Both the position numbers and the translations under genes were made by a program. DNA of 64,000 nt. It comes from Limnobacter sp. 130. Lineage in GTDB: Bacteria > Pseudomonadota > Gammaproteobacteria > Burkholderiales > Burkholderiaceae_B. Below, piece by piece: positions 1 to 10,300 of this stretch. The stretch covers positions 620,001-684,000 of the forward strand of contig NZ_LR732330.1 in NCBI RefSeq assembly GCF_902506325.1, given 5' to 3'. Numbering within the stretch: the stretch's first letter is position 1; every line of letters begins with the position of its first letter. A model generated the notes under the pieces. That model searched no databases and had not been told where the DNA came from. It saw nothing but the letters and a program-made list of their open reading frames with translations.

Positions 1-648
1 GTCCGGATGCCCGGGTGTTAACTCCAACGCTTTTTTCAGGGCACTCGCGCTTTCCTGATAATTGGCCATAGAGGCATGTGTACGCGCCAACAACACCCAG
101 CCGCGCAAATCATCAGGCTGCTCTGCCAGTCGCAGTTTAAGGCCGGCCAATCGGTCCTCAAGGCTGGCACCATCGCCTGGATGCCCTTCTGAAGCGGCCA
201 CTGCCTGATCAACATTGGATACGGCGATGTCGGCAGAATTTCCTTGCGGCCATGTAAAAGCGCTGCGGTGTATTGCCCCAATTGAATAAGTGAACAAAAC
301 AGCAAGACCCAAGCTGGCAAGAATCAACCAAGGCATGAGTTTGGGCTTGGCCCAGGCGAGACGCTGTGTGGAGGTACCTGCAGGTGCCATGTGTTGCTTA
401 CTTTCGCTGGCCATGCTCAGCCAGTTTTCGATGAGCACCTGCTTGCTGGAATTGTCGAGTGTTGGGTCTGTTTCAATTTCCTGACGTCGATTCAAAAAAG
501 CGCGCCACTCCGGGCTGTCCTCCAGAGTCCCTACCTCGTTCGTGGTTTTTTGTTCATTGGAGAAAAAAAATTCATTCCACGCGAAATACAGGCAAAATAC
601 TAGAAAAAACAGGAAGATAAAGCCTATAAAGGCCACGCCAAGACTCAA
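1..648 (-). CDS. ccmI: CcmI/CycH-type cytochrome c biogenesis protein, 3' end cut by window edge
   Basis: The reverse strand reads open for 216 codons from a TTG at 648 to the window edge. The product begins with a hydrophobic helix, has an RRQ-containing loop, then a second helix (LMPWLILASLGLA), and continues into a TPR-like region with LRLAEQPDDLRGWVLLART and YQESASALKKALELTPGHPD. Two N-terminal helices followed by periplasmic TPRs is the CcmI layout. CcmI delivers apocytochrome c to the CcmFH heme ligation complex. An in-frame TAA lies at 654-652, so the start must be at or after 648; a GGGGG stretch at 660-656 is a plausible ribosome site, and GTG at 636 is the alternative. It is divergent from the multiheme cytochrome operon, whose products would all need this machinery. 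The C-terminal part lies outside the window. Confidence 0.8.
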   Translation of the reverse strand, partial: MSLGVAFIGFIFLFFLVFCLYFAWNEFFFSNEQKTTNEVGTLEDSPEWRAFLNRRQEIETDPTLDNSSKQVLIENWLSMASESKQHMAPAGTSTQRLAWAKPKLMPWLILASLGLAVLFTYSIGAIHRSAFTWPQGNSADIAVSNVDQAVAASEGHPGDGASLEDRLAGLKLRLAEQPDDLRGWVLLARTHASMANYQESASALKKALELTPGHPD

Positions 649-777
649 TTGTTAACCCCCAGACATGAAGTAGGGATACTAACATTACCAATGATCACGT
701 AACATTAAAGGCTACACAGAATTAAGCGTAAACCCTGAGCAGCATTACCTCTGACCATTCGCCAAGGCGCTGAACAC

Positions 778-1593
778 ATGATTCAGGACAACCTGTTCAA
801 CTACAAACGATTCGTCTTTCTGAAATGGGCCTTGCTGCTGACTCTCATTTCATCGTTTGCCTACCTTATTGACCAACCAAAAATCAATGCCAATGGTGGC
901 ACCTGGCTGGGCTACACCTTGGGAACCATCGGCGCTTTGCTGATTGTCTGGCTGATGTGGTTTGGGGTGCGCAAACGCCAGTATGCCAATGAAACGGGTA
1001 ACTTGCGCGGCTGGGTTTCAGCACACATTTATCTGGGTTTGGCTTTGTCTGTAGTAGCCACCTTGCACACGGGTTTTCAAATCGGCTGGAACATTCATTC
1101 ACTGGCCTATGTGCTGACCATGGCCACCATTGGCACTGGTGTATGGGGTTTAAGCTTTTACCTGCGCTACCCCACAGAAATGTCGAATGTGTTGAACCGC
1201 CAAAGCCCCGAACAAATTGTGGGACAAATTCAAACGCTTGATCGCGAGGCGCAAAAACTACTTAAAAACACGACCGACATGGTTACCCGCATCGTCAATG
1301 CCTCGCTGAATCAACACATTTTTTCCACTCGCAGAAATCAACGCAAAGGAACTGTGAAAGACTGCGCCACCGAAAAAGCGGTCCATTCTCTGCAGCAGGA
1401 AATGACGCGAATTGACGGACTTTCTGACATTTACGGAAATCAGGTTCAGCGCCTGCGCGCCTTGAAACAGCTACGCCGGTATTACCACATGCGTTATTGG
1501 CTTGAACTCTGGCTGTCTTTCCACGTTCCCTTGTCGTTTGGGTTGCTGGCAGCACTGATCGCACACGTGCTTTCTGTTTTCATTTACTGGTAA
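778..1593 (+). CDS. Four-helix inner-membrane protein, putative b-type cytochrome
   Basis: The 271-residue product has four clear hydrophobic segments at about residues 14-30, 42-63, 81-125 (two helices close together) and 240-270, with a charged coiled region between about 140 and 230. Histidines sit inside or beside the helices (SAHIYLGLALSVVATLHTG, NIHSLAYVL, FHVPLSFGLLAALIAHVLS), the arrangement expected for bis-histidine heme b ligation. It is the first gene of the operon and is followed after 6 bases by a membrane-anchored ten-heme cytochrome. The inferred role is quinone or electron exchange between the inner membrane and periplasmic cytochromes. I recognise no named family with certainty. 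Heme binding is inferred from histidine placement only. Confidence 0.75.
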   Translation: MIQDNLFNYKRFVFLKWALLLTLISSFAYLIDQPKINANGGTWLGYTLGTIGALLIVWLMWFGVRKRQYANETGNLRGWVSAHIYLGLALSVVATLHTGFQIGWNIHSLAYVLTMATIGTGVWGLSFYLRYPTEMSNVLNRQSPEQIVGQIQTLDREAQKLLKNTTDMVTRIVNASLNQHIFSTRRNQRKGTVKDCATEKAVHSLQQEMTRIDGLSDIYGNQVQRLRALKQLRRYYHMRYWLELWLSFHVPLSFGLLAALIAHVLSVFIYW

Positions 1594-1599
1594 GCGAAC

Positions 1600-3066
1600 A
1601 TGGCAGAACAAGAAAAAAGCCCGCTTCAACGTGAGCAACTGGCATTACAAAAGCCCTTGGGGTTAAAACGCCCCCTGTCGTGGATTCTTTTTGTCCCTAT
1701 TCTTTTCGCGTTTTTGATTTTGCCTTTGGTGGCCATGCAGGCACCTGAATTGTTTGGTGTTGAACAAACAAGTACGAACAAAGACCCACAAACGGTTCGC
1801 GCTGAAAAATTGCCCTTAAACGCACACCCGAGCCTTCAAAACACAGCGGCCCCAAACACACGCAACGCCACGGCTCTAGCACTCGATTCAATTTGGAATC
1901 CAGGTCCGCTTGCGTCTGCTCATTCGAATCTGGAGGGAGATTGCCAGGCCTGCCACGCCGGTGATTTTTCCCGTGTGAAAGATGAAAGCTGCATGGTGTG
2001 CCACAGCAACATGGGCTTGCATGTGGCCGAACAAACCTTGCCGAATACTTCATTTGAAGAAGGCCGCTGCGCCAGTTGTCACCGTGACCACAAGGGCCGT
2101 GAAAGCCTTGCCGAACAGAACAAACATTTTGTGGGTGCCGACTGCGCCACTTGCCACGCCGACATTCAAACCGTTGCCCAGAAAACCGAAACGCTGGCTG
2201 TCAGCGACTTTGCGGGCGACAAACACCCTGCATTTCGAATTACTGTTGCCACAGGTCCTGAACCCAGTGATTTGCGTAGAATTCGCATGGTGGCAAATAC
2301 CCCGGTTATCGAAAAAACCAGTCTGAAGTTTCCGCACGATGTTCACCTTGACCCCAAAGGAATCGACAGCCCAAGCAAGAAGGTGGTGATGAAATGCGCC
2401 AACTGCCACGAGCCCGCAGACACGGCAACCGGCTTTAAAAAACTAAGCATGGAAAGCCACTGCCAGGACTGTCACAAACTGAGTTTCGAACCAGCTTTGC
2501 CTGATCGCCAGGTTCCCCACGGACCTGTTGACGCCGTACTCAGCACTGTTGAGGAGTTTTACAGTTACCTTGCCCTTCATCCCGAAGAACGCAACAAAGT
2601 GAATGCTCAACGCGCTGTATTGCGCGCTCGCCCTGGCGAGAAAAACCCCAACAGGTCCAACCTGCGAAACCTGAGTGGCAATCCGCGTGCACAGGCTGCT
2701 TTTGCAACGGTGGAATTGTTTGAAAATACGGCTTGTGCCGTGTGCCACCAGGTGAAAGCTGTGGAGGGTTTGGGCAACACCAAAACCTCGGGCTCTAGAA
2801 TGCCGCAGTACCAAATTGCAGACATCAACCCAACGCATCCGTGGATGCCAATGGCCAAATTCGACCACAAGGCCCACGAATTTGAAAGCTGTGAGAGTTG
2901 CCACAAGGCAAGTCGATCCGAAGAAGCCAGCGAAGTACTAATGCCTTCAATAGAAGGCTGCCAAACCTGCCACGCTGGCAGCAAACCCGTGATGAACAAA
3001 GTGCAATCCAACTGTGGCGTTTGCCACGAATACCACATACACAACAAAGAAGTGGCAGCGAAGTAA
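1600..3066 (+). CDS. Membrane-anchored ten-heme cytochrome c
   Basis: The 488-residue protein has one hydrophobic helix at about residues 28-46 after a basic N-terminus, with no evident cleavage site, so it is probably an inner-membrane anchor with a periplasmic body. Ten CXXCH heme c motifs begin near residues 115, 131, 157, 182, 266, 288, 379, 431, 454 and 472. Extra histidines (HRDHKG, HDVHL, FDHKAHE, EYHIHN) could be distal ligands. The spacing resembles cytochrome c3/c7-like multiheme folds of the NrfB/NapC-associated type. It lies between the putative cytochrome b gene and the envelope components, so it would carry electrons across the periplasm. Partner and direction of flow cannot be read from sequence. 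Confidence 0.9.
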   Translation: MAEQEKSPLQREQLALQKPLGLKRPLSWILFVPILFAFLILPLVAMQAPELFGVEQTSTNKDPQTVRAEKLPLNAHPSLQNTAAPNTRNATALALDSIWNPGPLASAHSNLEGDCQACHAGDFSRVKDESCMVCHSNMGLHVAEQTLPNTSFEEGRCASCHRDHKGRESLAEQNKHFVGADCATCHADIQTVAQKTETLAVSDFAGDKHPAFRITVATGPEPSDLRRIRMVANTPVIEKTSLKFPHDVHLDPKGIDSPSKKVVMKCANCHEPADTATGFKKLSMESHCQDCHKLSFEPALPDRQVPHGPVDAVLSTVEEFYSYLALHPEERNKVNAQRAVLRARPGEKNPNRSNLRNLSGNPRAQAAFATVELFENTACAVCHQVKAVEGLGNTKTSGSRMPQYQIADINPTHPWMPMAKFDHKAHEFESCESCHKASRSEEASEVLMPSIEGCQTCHAGSKPVMNKVQSNCGVCHEYHIHNKEVAAK

Positions 3067-3067
3067 A

Positions 3068-3204
3068 AACGCCATTCGACGCAGTAACTTGAGTAGACAG
3101 ACCAGCAGTGAACTGGGGGCGCACAGGCAAGTGGGCCCATTGAACAACAAAGATGAGCGAGTTAGAAGTCGATGCGTACACGCACACACGCCGTGAATGG
3201 CGTT
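3068..3204. repeat. Widely spaced 10-bp inverted repeat around a start codon
   Basis: AACGCCATTC at 3068-3077 is the exact reverse complement of GAATGGCGTT at 3195-3204. The arms lie just after the stop of the ten-heme gene and just inside the next gene, enclosing its predicted start at 3172. In RNA this could close a long-range stem limiting translation of the lipoprotein gene. It may also be chance. Confidence 0.3.
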
Positions 3205-5142
3205 AAACAATTCAAACGAATTGCAATGGGAGTTGCCGTTTGTTTGGCCGCACCTTTGATTCTGGTGTCGTGCGGAGGCGGGGGCGGTGGTGACGGCCCG
3301 GCCTCCACCACGCCAAGTTTCAACGTTGAGCCTTTGGGAACACAGAGCCTGTCCATCGCGGAGATCAACGACATCGTGAGTCGCGCGATACAGGCTTCCA
3401 TTTCACGGGGCGTGCAATCCACCATTGCTGTCACAGACCGCGTTGGAAATGTGTTGGCAGTGTATCGAATGACCAACTCCAGCCCCAGCGTAATTATCAC
3501 CAGTGGATTGAGTGGTGCCGACGGGAAGGGGCTGGATGGATTCACCCCGGTGCCCAGCGAACTGGCTGCAATTGCCAAAGCAATTACCGGCGCTTACCTG
3601 TCTTCCACGGGCAACGCATTCAGCACCCGAACCGCCAGCCAGATTGTTCAGGAGTTTTTTCAACCAGGTGAAACAGGTCAGCCAAGCGGTCCCCTGTATG
3701 GTGTGCAGTTCAGTCAACTGCCCTGCTCTGACCTGAATGTGTGGCTTTCTCAAAACGCAACGATTGGACCCAAACGTTCACCATTGGGTTTGTCTGCAGA
3801 CCCAGGCGGATTCCCGATTTATCAGGAAGGACGTGTAGTGGGTGGAATCGGCGTGATCGCATCGACCGATGCCGGTACACAAGGCGTGTATGGACTCGAT
3901 CGCGACATTCTTACCAACGAAGTCGACCTTGAAGAAGAAATTGCGTTTGCTGCACTGCCTGAGGCATTCCGTGCGCCCGAGCAAATACGTGCCAACCGGA
4001 TTACCGCAAACGGTCAAACATTCCAGTTTTCCAACTCCACGCCCGCAGTGGCAGGGGCTGCTTCTTTGGCAGGCAATGGCAATTTTGTGGCCGTAACCGG
4101 CTACAAGGCAGCCGCCGGTGTGATCGCAGGAACCTCTTACGGCAACAGTCAATCGGGATACGTGGCCACCACAGCACCCGCTTTCAATGGCCTTGACACC
4201 TTTACCTTGATCACCAACCCGGCAGACAACACCTCGGTGCGTTTTCCGCCAATCGCTGGCGGCAATCTAACGCAGCCTGAGGTTCAAAATATTCTGGTTG
4301 AAGGGATGAAAATTGCCAACCGGGCACGGGCGCAAATTCGCATACCGTTGGGTGCAGCAGCGCAGGTCACGGTGAGCGTGGTGGACACGACCGGCCAAGT
4401 GCTTGGCTTGGTACGTTCTTCTGATGCGCCAATTTTTGGTACCGATGTTGCCGTTCAAAAAGCACGTTCGGCACTCGCATTCAGTTCAGCCGAGGCATTG
4501 ACTGATTTCACGGCAATTGATGCGGGCAACCATGCAGCCTTTGCCAATGCCATGAACACATTTTTCTCGCAAACTTCGAACGCATTAAACGGTTCAGCCG
4601 CCTATTCGGCACGTGCAATCGGCAATGTGCATCGGCCCTATTTTCCTGACGGTGAGGTTGGCACACCCAAAGGCCCCCTGTCGTCTCCAATTGCTGAGTG
4701 GAGCCCTTTCAACGTTGGTTTTCAGTTGAATATTGTGACCAACAAGGTACTGGGTACCCTGACGGCAACAACGCGCGTAGCGAATCAGTTTTCACCACCC
4801 GCAGCGCTGACCTGTGTGGATGATGGAAACATACCCGCAGGGCGACAAAGCCGCTTTGCCAATGGAATTCAAATTTTCCCGGGCGGTTTTCCGATTTACA
4901 AAGGCGACACATTGGTGGGCGCAATTGGTGTTTCCGGTGACGGTGTGGACCAGGACGACATGGTGGGCTACCTGGGTGTAATCAATAGCGCAGCGGCTGT
5001 GGGCAGCACCATGCGCCCATTTCCATCCACTTTGTTAACAGCCAACGAGTTGTCAAATTCTGGCGAATTCCTGAAATACGTGCAATGCCCTCAGACTCCG
5101 TTCAACAACAGCAGTGAACAAAACGTGTGCCCAACACCATGA
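3172..5142 (+). CDS. Lipoprotein with two HbpS/GlcG-like (heme-binding family) domains
   Basis: The 656-residue product has a lipobox-like LILVSC followed by a glycine run, so it is probably a lipoprotein. Two similar halves follow. Each starts with a helix-strand segment like the HbpS/GlcG family (SIAEINDIVSRAIQAS then IAVTDRVGNVLAVYR in the first; TQPEVQNILVEGMKIAN then VSVVDTTGQVLGLVR in the second). Each later has a matching GGFPIY motif (GGFPIYQEGRVVGGIGV near residue 215, GGFPIYKGDTLVGAIGV near 570). HbpS-like proteins bind heme or sense redox state, while others of the fold have unknown ligands. It sits between the ten-heme cytochrome and the barrel gene and overlaps the latter by ATGA. 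The start at 3172 has a weak ribosome site; 3226 is an alternative that would still keep the lipobox. Confidence 0.72.
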   Translation: MRTRTHAVNGVKQFKRIAMGVAVCLAAPLILVSCGGGGGGDGPASTTPSFNVEPLGTQSLSIAEINDIVSRAIQASISRGVQSTIAVTDRVGNVLAVYRMTNSSPSVIITSGLSGADGKGLDGFTPVPSELAAIAKAITGAYLSSTGNAFSTRTASQIVQEFFQPGETGQPSGPLYGVQFSQLPCSDLNVWLSQNATIGPKRSPLGLSADPGGFPIYQEGRVVGGIGVIASTDAGTQGVYGLDRDILTNEVDLEEEIAFAALPEAFRAPEQIRANRITANGQTFQFSNSTPAVAGAASLAGNGNFVAVTGYKAAAGVIAGTSYGNSQSGYVATTAPAFNGLDTFTLITNPADNTSVRFPPIAGGNLTQPEVQNILVEGMKIANRARAQIRIPLGAAAQVTVSVVDTTGQVLGLVRSSDAPIFGTDVAVQKARSALAFSSAEALTDFTAIDAGNHAAFANAMNTFFSQTSNALNGSAAYSARAIGNVHRPYFPDGEVGTPKGPLSSPIAEWSPFNVGFQLNIVTNKVLGTLTATTRVANQFSPPAALTCVDDGNIPAGRQSRFANGIQIFPGGFPIYKGDTLVGAIGVSGDGVDQDDMVGYLGVINSAAAVGSTMRPFPSTLLTANELSNSGEFLKYVQCPQTPFNNSSEQNVCPTP

Positions 5143-7379
5143 GCAAGAAGAACAACAACATCATGCGTTTAAAACCCTTGGCTGTAGGGCTGACTCTGGC
5201 AGGCCTGTTGCCCCTGCCAGCCATGGCGCAAATTCGGGCAGACATTCGAAGCGACACCAAACCCGATATTGTTGCGCAAGTCACAGAGACCGTTGAGAAA
5301 GTGGGTCGGAAAGTAGCGGGTATTCCAGAACTTGATGAACTGGACAACGCTGAACGCCCTTTGGTGTTGCTGCAGGTGTTTGACAACCGAAGTATTGTCT
5401 ATTCGAAACCGAACTCGGATTCGCGTGCAATTGGTGAGTTTTTCAAAGGGCAACTGGTGGATGCCTTTGAAGAAAAAAATGGATGGTACCGCGTCCGAAT
5501 TCAAGACAGCCTGCTAGGCAGCACGGATGGCTGGGTGCAACAAGGTACAGGTCAATATGGCGAACAATCCCTGGGTATTTTTGCGCCCAGAGCGTTTTCT
5601 GCCGATGTGCTGCAAGACCAGGCGGGCACGGGTATTCGCCCTTCGCAAAATGCAACGCCTGGTTTGGTGCCACAAGGCATACCCCAAACACCCCAGGTTC
5701 AACGTGCCATTCCTGGCCGAGACACCCCCATTGTGCCGCGCGACATTGCCATTCCGGTTATCGACCCTAGCCAGGTGCCCCCACCCTTGCCCAACCTGCC
5801 ACGCGAAACCGTGGCAGTGCCTGATCGCTGGCGGATCATGCAATCGCTGGGCTTCAAGTTTCCCTTGTACGACCCTTACAACCAAAACGTGATCAAGGGC
5901 GACCTGCCGGTGTTGCAAAACACATTGGGTCCTGACTGGTTTTTTAACCTGGGCATTATTGCTGACACGCTTTACGAACAACGCAACTTTCCGGTGCCTG
6001 TGCCCCCGGCAACTTCTACTACCAGTGGGCAAGCGAATATTTTTGGTAATGGCGAGCAGTCTATTTTTGCGCACAACCTGATCGTGAGTTTGTCACTGAC
6101 CAAGGGCAACACCACATTCAAACCACCCGATTACGAATTCCGTTTAACACCGGTATTCAACTACACCGATGTGCGGGTGAATGAAGACCGCTTGCTGAAA
6201 ATCTCATCCTCTTCAGGCGATGTTCGCCGCGAAGGCTTTGTGGGTATTCAGGAAGCATTTGTGGATGTGCACTTGCGAAACGTATCCGATCGATACGACT
6301 TCGACAGCCTGCGCGTGGGTATTCAGCCTTTCATCAGCGATTTCCGCGGCTTCCTGTTTCAGGACCTGCCCATGGGCATTCGCCTGTTCGGCAACCGCAA
6401 CAACAACATTTATCAGTACAACATTGGCTACTTCAAGCGGGTTGAAAAAGACACCAACAGTGGCCTGAACGACATTCGCCAAGACCTGCGCGACGATGAT
6501 TTTTTTGTCGCCAACCTGTACAGGCAAGACTTCCCGTTTTTGGGATTCACCAGCCAGGTTTCGTACATTCACAACCGCAATGATGAAGACGGCCAACGGT
6601 ACTTTGATGCGAATGGCTTTTTGGCACGCCCTTCCTCGCTGGGTGATCAAAAGCCGTTTGGCTACCACGTGGATTATTTTGGACTCAGCGGTGACGGCCA
6701 CTATGGGCGGCTAAACATTACAACCTCGACCTACTACGCCACAGGTAAAACAGATCGCCACCCACTGGCCCAACGTGAACAGAACATTGACGCGCTCTTT
6801 CACGCCACAGAGATTTCACGCGACTTCGACTGGTTCCGCCTGCGCGGCAGTTTCCTGTATGCATCGGGCGATAAAGATCCGTTCGACGGCAAAGCAGAAG
6901 GCTTCGATGCAATTTTCGAAAACCCCCAGTTTGCAGGGGCAGACACCAGCTTTTTCATCCGCCAGAATATTCCTTTGGTCGGTGGCGGCGGCGTGTTTTT
7001 ATCGGGTAGAAATGGCCTGTTGCCATCCTTGCGTTCAAGCAAGGAACAGGGGCAATCAAATTTCATTAACCCAGGCCTGTGGTTGGTGGGTGTGGGTGCC
7101 GATATCGATGTGTTACCCGAACTTCGTTTGGTTGCCAATTTGAACAAGCTGGAATTTGACAACACCAATGTGCTCGGTACTTTGCGCCAACAACGCCCGC
7201 CTTCGACTGATTTGGGTATTGATGCATCGGTGGGTTTTCAATACCGCCCATTCTTTTCCCAAAACATTGTTGTGAACGGCTCATTTGCCAAACTTTTGCC
7301 GGGCAAGGGTTACAAAGAACTGTTCCCCGAAGATGAAGATCCTTACTCGTTTTTGTTCAACGTGATTTTAAGTTTTTAA
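5139..7379 (+). CDS. Outer-membrane beta-barrel protein with SH3-like domain
   Basis: The 746-residue product starts at an ATG overlapping the upstream TGA (ATGA at 5139-5142), which suggests translational coupling. A signal peptide ends near LPLPAMAQ. Residues about 75-140 look like a bacterial SH3 domain (LVLLQVFDNRSIVYSKP, FFKGQLVDAFEEKNGWYRV, DGWVQQGTG). A proline-rich linker follows (about 165-225). The remainder has many alternating amphipathic strands with aromatic girdles and ends in SFLFNVILSF, a typical C-terminal phenylalanine of outer-membrane barrels. Its place among multiheme cytochromes suggests the porin part of a conduit carrying electrons through the outer membrane, analogous in role to MtrB/PioB but not visibly homologous. 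That role is inference; an ordinary porin is possible. Confidence 0.7.
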   Translation: MSKKNNNIMRLKPLAVGLTLAGLLPLPAMAQIRADIRSDTKPDIVAQVTETVEKVGRKVAGIPELDELDNAERPLVLLQVFDNRSIVYSKPNSDSRAIGEFFKGQLVDAFEEKNGWYRVRIQDSLLGSTDGWVQQGTGQYGEQSLGIFAPRAFSADVLQDQAGTGIRPSQNATPGLVPQGIPQTPQVQRAIPGRDTPIVPRDIAIPVIDPSQVPPPLPNLPRETVAVPDRWRIMQSLGFKFPLYDPYNQNVIKGDLPVLQNTLGPDWFFNLGIIADTLYEQRNFPVPVPPATSTTSGQANIFGNGEQSIFAHNLIVSLSLTKGNTTFKPPDYEFRLTPVFNYTDVRVNEDRLLKISSSSGDVRREGFVGIQEAFVDVHLRNVSDRYDFDSLRVGIQPFISDFRGFLFQDLPMGIRLFGNRNNNIYQYNIGYFKRVEKDTNSGLNDIRQDLRDDDFFVANLYRQDFPFLGFTSQVSYIHNRNDEDGQRYFDANGFLARPSSLGDQKPFGYHVDYFGLSGDGHYGRLNITTSTYYATGKTDRHPLAQREQNIDALFHATEISRDFDWFRLRGSFLYASGDKDPFDGKAEGFDAIFENPQFAGADTSFFIRQNIPLVGGGGVFLSGRNGLLPSLRSSKEQGQSNFINPGLWLVGVGADIDVLPELRLVANLNKLEFDNTNVLGTLRQQRPPSTDLGIDASVGFQYRPFFSQNIVVNGSFAKLLPGKGYKELFPEDEDPYSFLFNVILSF

Positions 7380-7395
7380 AGCAGGTTGTTTGTTG

Positions 7396-10300
7396 ATGAA
7401 TTTGAATAATGCCAAAGCAGCGCAAGCCAAACCAGCCAACCAGTTCCGTTGGCAGGGGTGGCTTTCTGCGCTCGGTTTCGCGCTGTTGTTCAGCGCGGGT
7501 GTGGCCCATTCAGCAAGCGACAATTTGCCAGAGAAAAGCTACACCATGGCGCCAGCTGCACCGGAGCGCCAAACCGCACAACAGGCCTTTGCAAAAACCG
7601 AAGGCTGCATGAGCTGCCACACGCAAACCGACCAGCACACCATGCATGCCAACCCAGGTGTGGTCATTGGTTGTACCGATTGCCACGGTGGTGATGCCAC
7701 AGTAAAGTGGAATGGGCCGGAGCAAAAGCAGGGTACGCTTGCCTACGACCACACACGTGCTGCACGCGAAAAAGGATTTGCACCCGAATACCGCGCTGCG
7801 CTGGACAAAGCCCACATTGCACCCCGCAATGAAAAGTTCTGGAACTACCCTTCTTCAGCCAACCCCAAGCGTTCTTATTCCAAACTGAACAAAGAACACC
7901 CGGCCTACATTCGCTTTATCAACCCGGGCGATCTGCGCGTGGCGCGCGAGGCTTGCGGGGCATGCCACCTGCCGGTGATTCAAGCGCAAGAACGCAGCTT
8001 GATGAGCACATCGGCCATGCTGTGGGGCGGCGCTTCGTACAACAATGGCATATTGCCTTACAAGCGCTACATTCTGGGCGAAGCGTATACGCAAGACGGC
8101 AAACCAGGCCTGTTGAAAAACCCGGTGGAAGCGAACAACGAACTGTTTGTACACAAAGGCATTTTGAATGAACTGGCGCCCTTGCCAGCGTGGGAAACCG
8201 CCCCACCCGGCGACGTTTTCCGGGTGTTTGAACGTGGCGGAAAGGTCATCAACAGTATTTTTCCGGAAGTGGGTTTGCCCAATGTGCTTGGTCAAATTCA
8301 GCGCCTGGATGAACCGGGCCGCCCAGACATTAAACAATCGAACCGTGGCCCCGGCACAGGCCAACGCATTGCGGTGCCGTTGATCAACGTGACCAAAACC
8401 CGCCTGAATGACCCACACCTTTGGTTTTTGGGCACCAACGAACAACCGGGCGATTACCGTTCATCGGGCTGCACAGGTTGCCACACGGTGTACACCAACG
8501 ACCGCGACCCAAGGCACGCAGGCCCCTACGCCAAGTTTGGTCACGACGGCACCACACAAACCATCGACCCCACCATTGCGAAAAATGAAAGTGGCCACCC
8601 GGTGAAACATGAATTCACCCGCGCCATTCCAAGTTCACAATGCATGGTGTGCCACATGCACCAGCCCAACGTGTTTGTGAACAGTTATTACGGCTACATC
8701 ATGTGGGATTACGAAAGCGATGCGCCGCACATGTGGCCGGAAAAGCAGCGTTACCCCACCGATTCTGAAATGCGTGAAATTCTGGACCGCAACCCCGAAG
8801 AAGCAGCAGTGCGGGGCAAGTGGAGCGACCCGGAATTCCTGAAGAATGTTTCAACGCTGAACAGCAAATTGAAAGACACCCAGTTTGCGGATTACCACGG
8901 CCACGGCTGGAACTTCCGTGCCGTGTTCAAACGCAACCGCAAGGGTGCATTGCTGGATGCGCAAGGCAACATTGTTGCCGACGACGACCCCAAAAAATTC
9001 GACAAGGCGGTGCATTTAAGCTCGATTCACCTGGACGTGGGCATGCACTGCGTAGACTGCCACTTTGCGCAAGACATGCACGGCAATGGTCATATTTACG
9101 GTGAAGTGGCTGCGGCTGTTGAAGTGGATTGTGCCGACTGCCACGGCACGGCCACCAAGTACCCCACGCTGCGCACCAGCGGCCCAGCCTCGCCCCCAGG
9201 CGGCACCGACCTGACCCAATTGCGTACGCAAGACGGCCGCAAGCGGTTTGAATGGCGCGATGGCAAGTTGTACCAGCGGGCGGCACTGGACCCCGACAAA
9301 GAATGGGAAATGAGCCTGGTCAAAGACAATATGAACCCGGCCCACCCGCAGTACAACGCCAAGGCCGCACGCGCCAAACTGATGGGTGCAGGCGCGGAAG
9401 GACAAGACGGGAAATGGGGCCCAGGCGTGAAGGAACTGGCCCACGACAACGACAAGATGACCTGCTTTACCTGCCACCTAAGCTGGACCACCAGCTGCGC
9501 GGGTTGCCACTTGCCGATTCAGGCCAACTGGAAAACCGAACGCTTGCACTATGAGGGTGGGGAAACCAGAAACTACGCCACTTACAACCCGCAAGTAGCG
9601 CGGGATGACATGTTCCAGCTGGGCGTACACGGCCCGGTGAAAGGCAATCGCATTGCGCCAATTCGCTCAAGCTCGGCCTTGATTCTTTCGTCGATGAACG
9701 CAAACCGCGAACGCATTTACATTCAGCAGCCGCCGATCTCAGCCAGTGGTTTTTCTTCACAAGCCTTTGCACCGCATTACCCACACACCGAGCGCAAAGA
9801 AGAAACCAAAACCTGTAGCGATTGCCACTTGTCTCGCGAAGATGACAACAACGCCATCATGGCGCAACTGCTTTTGCAGGGCACCAACTTCGTGAACTTC
9901 ATTGGTTTCAATGCATGGTTGGGTGGCAGCGAACACATTGCTGCAATTACAGTGACCGAATGGGATGAACCCCAAGCCGTGTTGGGCAGTTACCTGCACA
10001 AATACGCCTACCCCGATTATTACCAGAACCACTTGAACCGCAAGCGCGAACTGGCCGACACCGTGGTGCCAGCGTTAATGGACCACGCCACCAAGGGCGT
10101 GGCCAGTTGCATTCAGTTGCGTGGCGAGTACGTTTTTGTGGCCGAAGGCAAAGGCGGTTTCCGGGCCTACGACGCGGCCAGCGTGGCCAACAAGGGCTTT
10201 GGTCAGCGTGTAATTACGGCACCATTCAGCCCACTGGGGCACGACACCCATGTGGCCAGCAAAAATGCCACCTGCATGGCCTTGCCCACCAACCAGCCCA

